From: Marisa cornuarietis
Lineage: Eukaryota; Mollusca; Gastropoda; Architaenioglossa; Ampullariidae
NCBI GenBank assembly: GCA_004794655.1
Contig: SMMW01000001.1
Location: 4,275,001 to 4,339,000, forward strand
DNA: 64,000 bases
Reading direction: 5' to 3'
The first letter of the stretch is position 1. Each line of letters starts with the position of its first letter. The position numbers and the translations under genes are program-made. Positions 11,194-22,630 of this stretch are shown piece after piece. The notes below the pieces were generated by a model that saw nothing but the letters and a program-made list of their open reading frames with translations, did not search any database and had not been told where the DNA came from.

Positions 11194-14100
11194 ATGTATG
11201 GCCATGGATCTCAACAGCATAGCCCACATGTCCCACAACTCCATCTCCATCATCAGACCCTGGACGACCCTTCATTGCTTGCTGCACTCCATAATTTCTG
11301 TTATCTACTGTCTTCTTGCATGGGACCCCATAGCCGTATCAAGACCATTCAGAATTCCATAGGAGGGCCTTTGATGCTGACATCCTGCTCCACTCGCCTG
11401 CTGCAGTCTGTGTCAATCTCTCGCCCATGTTTGTGTCTTATTGTTCATAGTATCCAGGAACACTTGAATAATCATTATGATGGTGGCCTTTTGACAGGCA
11501 CCTTGTGTCTGCATCTTATTAAGAATGCACTTGATATTCCAAATGTGGAGAGAAAGTATGTGAGAAAGGCTTATGAAATACTTGTGAACTGTGTCAATGA
11601 CTATATTGCCTCTGATGCGTGCCCAGTCAGAGTGAATGTAGATACATCAAATGTTAGTGTTATGTTGGCCTTTATAAGAGGCATAGTCTCCACCAAATCT
11701 GTATGTGATTTGAGGGGGGTTTCTTTACAGCACTTTTGTATGGTAATACTTAGAGCTTTTCTAAACTCTGTACCTGATGTGACCAAAACATTTTACTCAG
11801 ACAGGATTTTTGTTCTTCATTTTCCTAAATCAGACGTTATGGTCACTGAAGTAGTAGAAGGATTGTTAATAGAGTTTTCAGAGGTATCAGCACTTCATGG
11901 CGAACAAAAATTGAATCCTGTATTTGCCACAACAGCTGTCGGAAAAGTTATTAAAGCAGCTGTTGTGAGTATTTCGATGTCGGGAGATGCTGAGGAGACA
12001 TTGAATGCAAGGTTCGAGGGTAAAATGGAATTTATCCAGTATGCAGATGATCACATTGTCGCCAAGATGATTGCCTTCTGTGACTCACTAGTAGAAAGAA
12101 ATGTGGGGCTGCTGTTGTGCCAAAAGGTTATCCACCCAAAGGTGAAATCCTATCTGCGACAGAAAGGGATCATCTTTGTTGATCGTATAGGACTCCAGCT
12201 TTTGGCCTATATTCTGGATCTGACAGGTATATGTTTTTGTCAGATTGTGTGTGTATGTGGAAGGGTGAGGGGATACATATATGCATGCATCTTTGAAAAT
12301 TTACCTGCACTAAACAAAATGATTTCTGTACCTTGATGGATTAAAAGTTATCAACATGTAAATACCTAATCTCAGTCGCCCAGGTTGTAGCCAACTAAAC
12401 ATTTTGGATAAGATTATGGGTGAAAGGGGGAGGGTTAATAATTTATGATAGGTTATAACCCTCACCTATTGAATCATTTTTAATTGCTTTTTACAATTCC
12501 TATTTAATTTCACTTTGAATAGAGACATTAAATATTTATCATTTGAAGTTGAAATTCTCCTACTTAGTTGGAATATATGAATAGAGACATTAAATATTTA
12601 TCATTTGAAGTTGAAATTCTCCTACTTAGTTGGAATATATGTGACATGTATTTGAAGACTTTTCTTTTCTTCACCATTATGATTTCCTCATCACCTTAGC
12701 ATTTGGTTTGCAGGAGCTACTGCAATAACTTCAGTATTAGTTCCACCATCAGAAGAATACATTGGCTTTCTCAACAATGCAAATCACTGCATAGTCCAGA
12801 ACAAAAGCTATTTACACCTGAGGCAGACCAGCAGTTTTGTGTGCACTCTACTTCTTTGTGCCGCTTGGGATGAACAGCTTGCAGAACTTACGGTTTGATC
12901 ATTTTTTGCTGATATTACTGATTCCTGTTTATTGTTTCACATAAACCATGATTCATGCCATACAAAATTTTAACTCCCACAATGCCACCTGTAATTTTGT
13001 TTCTATATTTTTGTATGTGTGGGTTTGTTTTTTTATCATATACTAAATTTTAGAAGAGCAGGTTTAATCTGAATCACCTAATGCTTCCGCGTGGCAAGTT
13101 AACCCTGATGATGCATTGTGTGAATTTGTTCAAGAACTGGTTGTAAAAGATTCAAACATCTGACCAAAGTTTTCACATTTTATTTTTATGCAAAGCATTT
13201 GTTTAAATCTTCATTCCCCGGGGGGAGTGCATAATAAACAACAAAATGTAAATAAAATCTAGGCTTTGTTCTATTTAAAACTTCAGTGTAGACTGTAATA
13301 CACTCTACCCAATCTTACAATTTATAAATGGTTATCATTAAATGTTGCAGTCTGTTACCAAGTCAGCAGTCCATAGTCTGTATGAGGTGCTGAAGAAGCC
13401 TGTCCTGCTTTGTGGCAGTGGATGCTGGCAGACTCATGTGGCCAGCTTTGTCAGGCATTTGGTAATGCTATCAAATAATTAGTTGTCCAGTCTTTCTGTT
13501 TGTTCCAGTTCTGTGAAATATTTTCTGAATGAACTGTGGTCTGTGAAAGTGTTCATGCTTGTTTATGTTGTTAAATATAAGACAAAAAAAGGTGTTAAGA
13601 TGTGATGATTAATCATGAAATCAAGACTGCTTAGCGATAACTGAAGTTTAAATAAATGCATAGACAGCATGATGCATTTTATTGACATGCATGTGCTTCG
13701 GACCATGAATCCGTATGCTTATAACCAGAGTATGCTTCTGAGGGAAAAGGACTGAAACAGGATGAATAACCTGTGTTACCTTATCACCCTTATGACCGTG
13801 TGCCAGTGATGAGCACTTCACTGTGCTTATTTTAGTGTAGGATAGGATTCAAAGTTTTCATTTTAAGATGAATTCATTTGAAAACATGAGTTTTGTCAGT
13901 TTGTAAGTTAGTAATGCTATAATGTTTTTTTTTAAAAAAAAAAACATGAGAATAAGAATGATTTTTCCATTTTTCTTCTCACCCCTTGTCATTTTGTTGC
14001 CAGACACAGTTTAGTCATGCATGCATCCAGCATGTCCTTCACAGTAACTATGTTTCCTGATATCTTGCTTTGTCTTTTACTCTAAGGCTTTAGAAAAAGC

Positions 14101-14554
14101 AGAAGAAATGGCATGCAAGCTTCACATTTCCAGGGCACAGTTGATGGCTGCTGCGGAATCATATGCCCAGAGTTTTGAAGCTGTGGCTCGAATTTTAGTG
14201 CCTGACGTCAAAAACTGTTGGGTTGATTGTGAAAACTGGCATCTTTGGCAAGACCTTTCTGATGCCAGCAGATTTTTGCAGACAAAATGTTTTTCTTGCA
14301 AATGTGGGCTTATAGTGAAATCAGATGAGTCTGCCTTAAACCTGCAACCTTTAATTGGAATCGGTAGAAACATTCAAGAACATCATCAGTTAATAGCTGG
14401 TGAATGTCACAAAAGCCCTTGTCTTATTGGAAAACACTCTCGTGTTGAAAACCTCGTGCTGGACAGTCTGGAGTGTGTCATGTCTGCAATTAGAACAGCA
14501 GCATTGATGGCTTGTACAGTGTTATCTGTTACACAGTTTGTTCATGAATCTTGA
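11194..14554 (+). CDS. MKKS: MKKS / BBS6 chaperonin-like protein
   Basis: Group II chaperonin-like protein. In animals MKKS works with BBS10, BBS12 and CCT to assemble the BBSome needed for ciliary trafficking. Coding exons are 11194-12226, 12714-12892, 13351-13461 and 14087-14554; phases 1, 0, 0 agree and give 596 residues, close to the 570 of human MKKS. Diagnostic stretches include LCQKVIHPKVKSYL followed by GIIFVDRIG, an early MGPHSRIK (where other chaperonins have a GPKG-type loop), and a C-terminal LDSLECVMSAIRTAALM block corresponding to the conserved final helices. The ATPase motifs of true chaperonins are degenerate, as is known for MKKS. The start ATG overlaps the stop of microprotein 2 in the spliced mRNA (TGATG), suggesting re-initiation after upstream translation. 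Confidence 0.93.
12517..12640. repeat. Perfect 62-bp tandem duplication in MKKS intron
   Basis: Copies at 12517-12578 and 12579-12640 look identical, each beginning gaatagagacattaaatatt. It lies in the intron between the first two MKKS coding exons. Confidence 0.95.
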
Positions 14555-15508
14555 TAGATTTTTAAATCCAGCCCAACCAGATAAAACTAAGTTAAGGCTG
14601 TCAATATGTTTTAAAAAATCTTCAGTCATTAATTTATTACAGAAATAATTTTGTTTCTGTAAAAGCACATGATAAATTGACTGACATTCAAAATTAGGCT
14701 TAATGCAATGCCATTAGTGTAGCTTTTTTAATGACTCCACAGCAAATTTATGAAAATATGTTGACACTAATAATTTTCGCTGGTGTTGGCCTTAACCAAG
14801 TGATATTCTTGTGATTTTTTAGGTAGGGAATGAATTTAATATTAATTTGTGTAATCTGTGGTGTTATACTGATGCCTTGGTGGAAAATCAGATAACAAGG
14901 GTGCAGTTTAAATTGTTTTGTCATTTTTAAAAGTTGAGGTACTTGTTTGTGCAAGTGTGACAGCCTGGTAAAATGTGCATAGAGCTGTAAGTCTTTTGTC
15001 ATCATTACTGCAAGTGATGTATATATGAATGTGAATGTTCACAGGAGCGTGTGCAAGTGCATGCCAGTTGCATTTCATGCAAGTGCTTGCCATTCATAGA
15101 GCATCTTACACGTGTGTGTGTGTGTGTGCTTATACAGTTATGACAAGCACAGTTATTCCTTACTTTTTATGTTTCCTACCTCTGCCAAGAAAGAAAAATG
15201 TTTTCTCAGAGAAAATGAATAAGGAAACCAAGAATAGTATTTTGTGTGGATGAAAAGTTTCTCATAAAGTGTGAAAGAAACCCATTTAAAAACGCTTAGC
15301 TAATTTTAAATGTTGTACTATAAAGATGGTATGTAATATAAGAAAAGTAACAGAATTTAGTGTCAGGCAACATGCTAACTCTAAAGACTAACCGGAGAAA
15401 GACCTGATGGTATGAACATATTTTATGGTCTTTACTGATGCTCAGGCCTGGCAAAAGGGTGGGGGGCTCAGGGAGGGCTAATGTCCCCGGGCGCGCGGCT
15501 ATGAAGGT
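14555..15508. other. Noncoding stretch between MKKS and the MULE
   Basis: MKKS 3' untranslated sequence followed by AT-rich DNA with a short TG run near 15113-15129. The last 70 bases (15440-15508) turn sharply GC-rich just before the transposon insertion. I see no gene. Confidence 0.5.
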
Positions 15509-15517
15509 GGCCCGGTC
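15509..15517. repeat. Left target-site duplication of the MULE
   Basis: GGCCCGGTC immediately outside the left terminal repeat, identical to 21155-21163 in the same orientation. Confidence 0.9.
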
Positions 15518-15598
15518 GCGAAATTTTTTTCTGCAAAGGCATTTACAGAAGGAACGAACTTCGGGCCCGTTCGGTACTGTCCGGCGGATTCCGAGCGC
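15518..15598 (+). repeat. Left terminal inverted repeat of the MULE
   Basis: An 81-bp repeat, reverse complement of 21074-21154 with two mismatches. It ends 39 bases before the transposase start codon, so the transposase promoter is probably in or beside the repeat. Confidence 0.93.
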
Positions 15599-15637
15599 AA
15601 TTCGGGTCGTCTGCCTCTCTTTCACCCTCAAGTGAAA

Positions 15638-18600
15638 ATGGCGGCCGTTATAAATAGCGAAGAAGCCATCGACTGCATGAGGGTAAGTTTAAAAAAAGGT
15701 AATTTTCATACACTTTCTGATGATGCCGGCGAATTCAATGTAATTCAGTGACCAAGCAAGTAGTGATACCCTCATTGACTCAGGCACCCTTCCATGCACT
15801 TTGTCACAGTCGCTGTGAAGTTTTGTCCCCACTAAATGATATATGTCAAAGTTTAATAGTGCTTACCCGTTATGTTAAATATAAATAAATATGTTTGCAG
15901 AATGTCTTACCAAGTGAAGATTTCAAGGTAATATCATTTAGAGCACTTACTACCTCAAATCTGCACGAGGAACATTTCATCGCTGATATCAGGCTGCCTA
16001 TAACAGATGCCGAAGGAGCCAAAAAGTGGATCGAAGATTTTCAAGAAAAATCTAAAGTCACCCTACGAGTGAAGGCAACGGCACCTCCAACTGCAAATGG
16101 AAAAAATCTGTTAAAGATTTACTATCGGTGTCACCATAATACTAGAACACCACATAATGGGCGTGCTGGGAGCAAGAATTCGAATTGTCCTGCTATTTTG
16201 ACAATGACAGTGAAAAAGCCGCCAAAACAGTTAAGCAAGTAAGTTCAACTAAATTAAGACAACTTTGATACCTAAGTCATACTTTAACTTTTGTGATATA
16301 ATAAAAAGGAACAAAAATAGTCTGTACTTTTGATTCCTGTTCTACATGTGCATAATTCAAGCATTATTAGTGCAATTACTTTGCATGAAAGTCAGTTTTA
16401 TAATACTCTGCAGCTGCATGTTACTAATCAAGCAGATTTTGAAGCTACTTTTATGGTTCACTTAAGGAGGATATAGCAGAAACAGAGCAGTTAAACAGTT
16501 TTTTTCTGATCATCTTGTTTGGTCTTTACAGAGCAAGAAATGAGAATAATTTGACAGACTACCCAACAACTGTTCTGATAGAACACACTCACAACCATAT
16601 CATCAACAGTGCAAGTGCACTCAAGCATCGTGATGTTGCTCCAGAGGTTATTGAAAAGTTTAAAAATATGTTTTCAAAAGGCCACAGTCCATCCTCAGCT
16701 CTTGATCTTCATAAGCAAGATCTTCTTTTTGAAAATGGTGCAGAAAAGTACCTTTTTGAGTCAGCAGACCGATCAAAGTGCCCAGATTTACAGTTCTGTT
16801 ATAGGTAATGCAAGCTATCAGTGAAGGTATAATACTAGTCATGTTCAATGTGTTATCCATTTAAATATTCAGGTCATATAATTACATATCAAAAATGAGA
16901 TTCAACCAGTAAGTCTATCTTTGGCTAAATTACCAAATTGACTCATAAATTACAGGCTTTTTCAAGTATGTAGTTTTATATGCATACTGTACTGTACAGA
17001 AGATACTTAAGTAGTTGTTGCTGTGCTGTAACGTGACAGTAGATTTGTATTGCTAGAAAAATTATTTTAAAAAAATCCTGTATATTCCATAATATGTCAT
17101 TCAGAATTCTTTAAAATAGCCTTATAATAAAATATTTACTTGGCTACATATTTCATTTCTGTCTTGCAGGCTGTACCACCAGGTTTTTAAAAAAGCCTAT
17201 GGCTCAACAGATAACATGATCAGTGACCTTGAAAAGGCCTGTAGCGAGTTTAACCAAGTAAATGGAACAGAATGCTGCAAATTAGAAATGATTAGCAGTG
17301 GCAAAATTGCAATTGCCATTTGCACGCCGCTCATGAGGCGTGTTCATAGCCAGCATAGAACCAGCGGAGAAATGGTCTTCGTGGACTCATCTTCTGGTAT
17401 GGACAGATACGACTGTCATGTGTTCATGCTGCTTACACACAGTGCTGCTGGTGGCCTACCTTTGGGCTGTCTTATTGTTACATCTCAAGCAGCAGATGTT
17501 GTTACAAAGGCCTTGCAACTTTATGTGCAGCTGCTACCAGAAGATGCTTTTTTTGGAAGAGGACCTAGTGTAGGGCCTCAAGTGCTTCTCACTGATGACA
17601 GCAACAGTGAGAGGAAAAGTCTGGCTGCTGTCTGGCCATCATGTATACAACTTTTGTGTACATTTCATGTTCTACAGGCTGCTTGGCGTTTCTTGTGGGA
17701 CAGAAAAAATAATATTGTGAAAGAGTGGCGACCACATTTATTGAACATAATTAAACGCATGATGTATGCTCATTCACAAAGTGACATAGATGCAGCATAC
17801 CAAGAAGCTTTAGTTGCTGGAGCTGAACATCCACACTTTTCAAAATATATTGAAAAGCTACACAACAGACAAGCTCTCTGGGCAGTATGTCATAGAAAGG
17901 AGCTCCTCATTCGTGGGAACCATACAAATAATTACTGTGAGGCAGCAATGCGTGTTTTAAAAGACAAAGTATTTGAAAGAACACGTGCGTATAATATAGT
18001 CCAGCTAGCTGACTTTATTCTAACGAGATTGGAGACCTATTATGAAAGGCGGTTGCTGGATATTGCCAATGGCAAATCAGATTACACTTTTAGCAGGAAA
18101 TACCTGGCAGATTGTAAGGGAATCATGAAAGAAATGATTCAGCCAATAGGAAACAATCTGTTTTCTGTTGATAGTCAAAGTGAACTAGGTAAAGTCTATC
18201 ACGTTGATTTAAATTATGACATGTGCTCCTGTACAGCAGGGATGACAGGGGCACCCTGCAAACATCAGCATGCAGTTACCAGGTATTTCAGGGTATCCGC
18301 ATTAAATACTTTTCCAACAATAGATGCTTCTTCCAGACTCCATTTTTATAAGCTAGCACGGGGACATTCAAACATCAATCCTGGATGGTTTAAGCCTCTA
18401 GTAGATGACAGGAAGTTACTTCCTGATGTTTCTTTAAATAATATATATGAAACTGAAACACCTCAAGACCTACCTGCACCTTTTGATACTGTAAATGAAA
18501 CACCACATATTTTAAACCAGTCACTACCTTCGAGTTCTGAGAACAAGGCAGAAGAAATAGAGAAAGCTGCTATTGAATTTAGAAAAAATCTTGACCGTTT

Positions 18601-18994
18601 ACACACAGAGTTCAGTTCACACAGTGAAGAGTTTTTAAAGAGTGTCCAAAGCTTTAACGCTCAAATGGATAAGCTGAAAACACCATCTTCCTTGGCTTCA
18701 GCCTTGATGGGCTTTGGAAAAAATATGGGTGCATGTTCTGCCCTTCGAAGAGGCATTATAACGGTGCAGCCTACAGCAGTTGCACGGCGTACTACACCAG
18801 TAGGAGGCAGGCGTTGTTTACAGACTGGTCGTAAACCTTTGCAGCATTCACTTACGACAAGAAAAAGAAAAGAGCAAGTGGACAGCTGCCAGCTACTCCC
18901 AAAGAAGAAACACCCAAAGGCAGTTCACAATCTCAGTGTGTGTGTGCAAAAAAACGAAAATCTTGGAAAAAATCATTCTTCAAAATTTGTGTGA
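15638..18994 (+). CDS. MULE transposase with N-terminal zinc-binding domain and SWIM finger
   Basis: Cut-and-paste transposase of 826 residues. Exons are 15638-15682, 15901-16238, 16532-16804 and 17170-18994, with consensus junctions and agreeing phases (0, 2, 2). Residues about 70-150 carry C92, C111 and H146-x-H148, a WRKY/FLYWCH-like zinc arrangement common at the DNA-binding end of MULE transposases. The RNase H-like core shows FVDSS (D291), LLTDDSN (D360/D361) followed by CTFHVLQAAWRFLW, and NYCEAAMR (E476), the expected DDE set. A SWIM finger CSC-x8-CKH lies at 571-584. The C-terminal 250 residues are hydrophilic and end in a basic KRK-rich region. The ATG has context GTGAAAATGG. Related SWIM/MULE proteins are widespread in invertebrate genomes, some probably domesticated; flanking terminal repeats argue that this one is still part of a transposon. 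Confidence 0.9.
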
Positions 18995-21073
18995 CATGTA
19001 ACAACTGTAGATAGGACATGCAGAAAGGGTGTAATGTAAATAATAATATGTGTACTTGTATCCTGCAGCATCACAACCAAGATAGGTTGCACTCTCTGCG
19101 CTGACCAGTAATATTAATGAATATTAGGTAACACAATGGACGATGATATATGACCAGGCACACTAGATGTAATGCAATGGATAAAGGTATGAAAGATATA
19201 GGTGCTGTAAATAATTGTTAAAGACAGATTAATCTGCCTGAAGTATCTGAAGTAATCAACCACACTGACATTCTGTAGCAGCAGATCATACATATTCATA
19301 TGAAAATATACACAAAAATGTAAAATACTACTTACTAGTGCAAAATTATTATGCAATGATAGTGATAAAGTCTTATGCTATCAAGCATATCTGCACTTCC
19401 TTATGCTTGTAGAATTTGAATGGATTTTTGTGTTTTAGCTGCATTTGATCACATGGAGTATTCTGCTTCCAGTTTCATTTGTTTTTATTTAAGGGCATAT
19501 CATGAGGGTTTCTTTTCATTTCATACTATGTATTCCTCATATATATATATATATACTGACATATAAGTGAGCATTGTTAAAAATAAGTAATTTTTCTGAT
19601 TTTTTGGTACTGTTTTAGTGTTTTACTTTTATGCCCAATATTTTACATGTCACATAAATTCACATTAGCATTTTTCTACTCACCATATGCATGCATTCAC
19701 ATAAACAGGAAGCTTTTGATTATGATACATAAAAACTGTGTATAATAAATACTAATGTCCTTTGTTAGCCAGTAGTGAGGCAAAATATTTCGATATTATG
19801 ATTGTACCTTTCTAACTAGAGGTGTGACAATGTGGCTGTTGGACAGTATGTGAAGTTAAGAGCCTTGATTTTTCTTCTTTGTTTGTTCTCAACATTTCAA
19901 CATTTCATACACACATATATATTTATAGAAACACACTGGAAATGAGCGTAAACATAAATATCCCATAAAAGCTATATGCCACTATTTGATGGTGTTATGG
20001 TTATATGGTTAACACATCTACCTTTTAACATGTCATTATTAGAATTCCTTTAATGAGTTTGATATGATTATGTAAATTTATGGTGTCTCCATGCATACTA
20101 TGGCAGTTGCATAGGACATTATGTTAAAATAATTTTTTATCGTTAATCTGTCCATGAACATTAAAAGGCTGTCAGTCTCTTTCCTTATTTTCTGTTTTTC
20201 TTTTATTGTCTAGTTTGCTTTAAATGCTAAAAATTTCTACCCTTCTCATTCTCCTCCTATCTCAAACACATGCAAACACATCTCATCTAATGTCACATGG
20301 TTTGGTTTTGTTATTCACTTCTGGTGAAGAAATTATAATTTCTCCAATGGTCTTAATACACACACACACAAACCAGCCTTGTGAACACCCTACAGCGTAA
20401 GTTATAGCATACATTATACAGGTTTCTGCCATAAAATTAGGAATATTGCTAAGTGATGATTCAAGAAAAAAACGGTCCATCATTTAATTGCATTAGCATA
20501 AATTGACCAAAAATTTACTTGCGGTCATGCTTTGTAGTAATGTTGCTTTAATTAGTTAAGTTAGTCATAAATAAAAATGTGATGTCAAAACAAACAAACA
20601 AAAGAATCTAGTAATTATCTCCGGAGCATGTGAAAACCGAACCTCCCCTTTTCGATCTATCAGCACGACGCTAATCACCTATAAGCCACGAGTGCTTCAG
20701 CTGAAGGAGGCCCCCCAGTTGATTACAAAATCAAATCTATCTTGCCAATAGCTGTACACTTGTCTTGTATTTTGATATGTGTGTGTGTGTGTGATCAATT
20801 AACGTAATGACTGCCTGAGACTCTTCAAACGTTTCAGGTATTTTTACTGAACTCTTGATAAATAAAGACTTTCGTGAAATTCATCGCAGGGAAGACTCGA
20901 AGCGACAAGTCGCAACTTTGAATCCTAACTGTAGCAGCTTGTATGTCAAACAAACACAGAATCTGAAAGTATTTCAAACAGTTTAATAAAAGGTTGATAA
21001 AAAATGGCTTTCTTAAAAGTCATCGGAAAATTCGAAACGGCAACTGTTTGCATGCAGAAGTAGGACGAATACA
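18995..21073. other. 3' noncoding part of the MULE
   Basis: About 2.1 kb of AT-rich DNA between the transposase stop and the right terminal repeat. It includes an (AT)n run near 19539-19555 and a short TG run near 20780. I see no second transposon gene. Confidence 0.5.
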
Positions 21074-21154
21074 GCGCTCGGAATCCGCCGGACAGTACCG
21101 AACGGGCCCGAAGCTCGTTCCTTCTGTAAACGCCTTTGCAGAAAAAAATTTCGC
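21074..21154 (-). repeat. Right terminal inverted repeat of the MULE
   Basis: Inverted match to 15518-15598, 79 of 81 positions. The short open frames read through it are the reverse of those in the left repeat and are not genes. Confidence 0.93.
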
Positions 21155-21163
21155 GGCCCGGTC
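21155..21163. repeat. Right target-site duplication of the MULE
   Basis: GGCCCGGTC, same as 15509-15517. Confidence 0.9.
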
Positions 21164-21959
21164 TTGTTCCCTATAAACAAAATGTCTGGGGAAAGAATAC
21201 CAAAGCATTACACATGGAGAAATCGAATATGAAGATTGCAATATACTATTCCCAGGCCTAATGGAGTAGTGAGGTGGGTCGGCGGGGTTGAGGGGCTGGG
21301 GAGTGAGGTGTGATTATTTAGTAGTCAAGTCACTTTACTGCCAGCAAAACCTGATCGCCATACGCATGTAAATTGTCGTCCACAGTTTGTTTTATTGTGC
21401 AAATGATGTACAGAGCACTAATGAACCTTGTCTTTATGCACATGTGCAGACCATGCCAAAACGGTCATTCCATCCCAGACATCGGGGTACGCGAACCAGG
21501 CAACCGACAAGCAGCATACGTGTCTGTCCCGTCACGCACTCGTTTGCGTCTTGTCTATTCCTTTTGTGTCCCTTAAAATTTAACTGATTATTATGATTCG
21601 CTTAATGCAAATTTATGTTTATGTGAAAAATCGTACTGAATTTCGAGTTCCGACTCTCGATTATTGTGCGTGTTTTCCTCATTTGTTATATAAATTGATT
21701 TTAAAAAAATAAGATAACCGTAGTGTAATGGTGTGAGTCTTGGAGGGGGTGGGTATCGGGAGGTACTAAAAACACTCAGTTAGATATTTCACTTTTTCCT
21801 CTGCAACATTGCTTCATTCGTTTCGGCTGAGCAAGTGAGTGTTCGTGAGTGCTTTCGTGTATGAAGCGGGGCTCGAACATGTACAGTTTTATTTGTGCAG
21901 TTTCCTCTGGTTCTGAAAAACTGCTATTATAGCACGATAATTGCCTTTACCCCATCCTA
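21164..21959. other. Noncoding flank right of the MULE
   Basis: Contains a G-rich patch at about 21262-21310, then ordinary AT-rich sequence. Short overlapping frames at 21373-21587 show no family resemblance. I see no gene. Confidence 0.4.
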
Positions 21960-22630
21960 TTCTCTAAATATACAAATGAGATTGCCATTAACAATGCTAC
22001 TCTCAAACTTGTAAAACATGCAGATGATATGGCTCTTGTGGCCTGCCTCAAGGACGAGCAGTCCCTGGCCTACATAGGGGAACTGGAGGACTGGTTTGAC
22101 AGCAGCTTTCTGGAGCTGAACGTTGAAACAACGGAGGAGATGGCTTTTGGAAGACCACATTATGGAGGAGATGGCAGTACTCTCTCTCTCTCTCTCCCCA
22201 CCAATTCAAATCAAATGACATCAGGTGCAGAGGGCAGTGATAGATGGAGAGGTCTCCTTTAGTGATCATGCGAACCAAGTGTACAAAAAGGCCTAGCAAA
22301 GACTGCACATGTTGGGGTGCTGGAGACTGTGTACATGTCCCTTGTTGAGAGGATTTTCGTATTTAACATCGCCGCCTGGTATGGTCACCTGTCAAAGACA
22401 AGGCAAGGCTGGCCAGAGTCATCCACCAGGCAAATAGAATTATTGAACATCACAGCTGCCACTTTCTGACTTGTACCTTCATGCAGGCAGAAATATAGCA
22501 TAAAACATCATTTCAGACCGAACATACCCTCACCGTCCCAAATTTCAGCTCTTTCCCTCAGGCAGGCGCGAAAAACTGCCTACCAGAGGTCCTTCGTGCC
22601 AGCAGCAATCACCATCCTAAATTAAAGGCA
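21960..22630 (+). pseudogene. Non-LTR retrotransposon (LINE) reverse-transcriptase 3' remnant
   Basis: The frame from 21960 reads like the end of a LINE reverse transcriptase: KHADDMALVACLKDEQSL holds the catalytic A-D-D motif (YADD-like), followed by LEDWFDSSFLELNVETT. Homology then shifts frame. At 22350-22430 it resembles the post-RT segment that includes a conserved AWYG-type motif, and 22530-22620 resembles the Cys/Arg-rich tail usually followed by an SF(I/V)P(S/A)AI motif. Frameshifts and stops make it dead. It is probably the 3' end of a 5'-truncated copy. Confidence 0.75.
22143..22330 (+). repeat. Copy 1 of a LINE segment repeated at 30020-30210
   Basis: Shares long near-identical blocks with 30020-30210, for example ccaccaattcaaatcaaatg and tcctttagtgatcatg. 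It is the first element of the ordered duplicated block described in the findings. Confidence 0.85.

Larger units (their letters stand above)
15518..21154 (+). mobile_element. MULE-type DNA transposon with SWIM-domain transposase, about 5.6 kb
   Basis: The element starts gcgaaattttttt at 15518 and ends with the inverted counterpart at 21154. Terminal inverted repeats of 81 bp (15518-15598 and 21074-21154) match at 79 positions. Both sides are flanked by the same 9-bp sequence GGCCCGGTC (15509-15517 and 21155-21163), the 9-bp target duplication typical of Mutator-like elements. Inside is a spliced, uninterrupted transposase gene (15638-18994) and about 2 kb of noncoding tail. High repeat identity, intact duplication and intact reading frame argue for a recent insertion that may still be autonomous. 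Confidence 0.93.

Noticed and set aside
14122..14373. 83-codon minus-strand frame
   Set aside because: Shadow of the last MKKS exon.
15296..15631. 111-codon minus-strand frame
   Set aside because: Runs through the MULE terminal repeat and the insertion junction, so it cannot predate the insertion as one gene.
21020..21241. Short frames on both strands at the right MULE end
   Set aside because: They are the mirror of the left terminal repeat and cross the target duplication.
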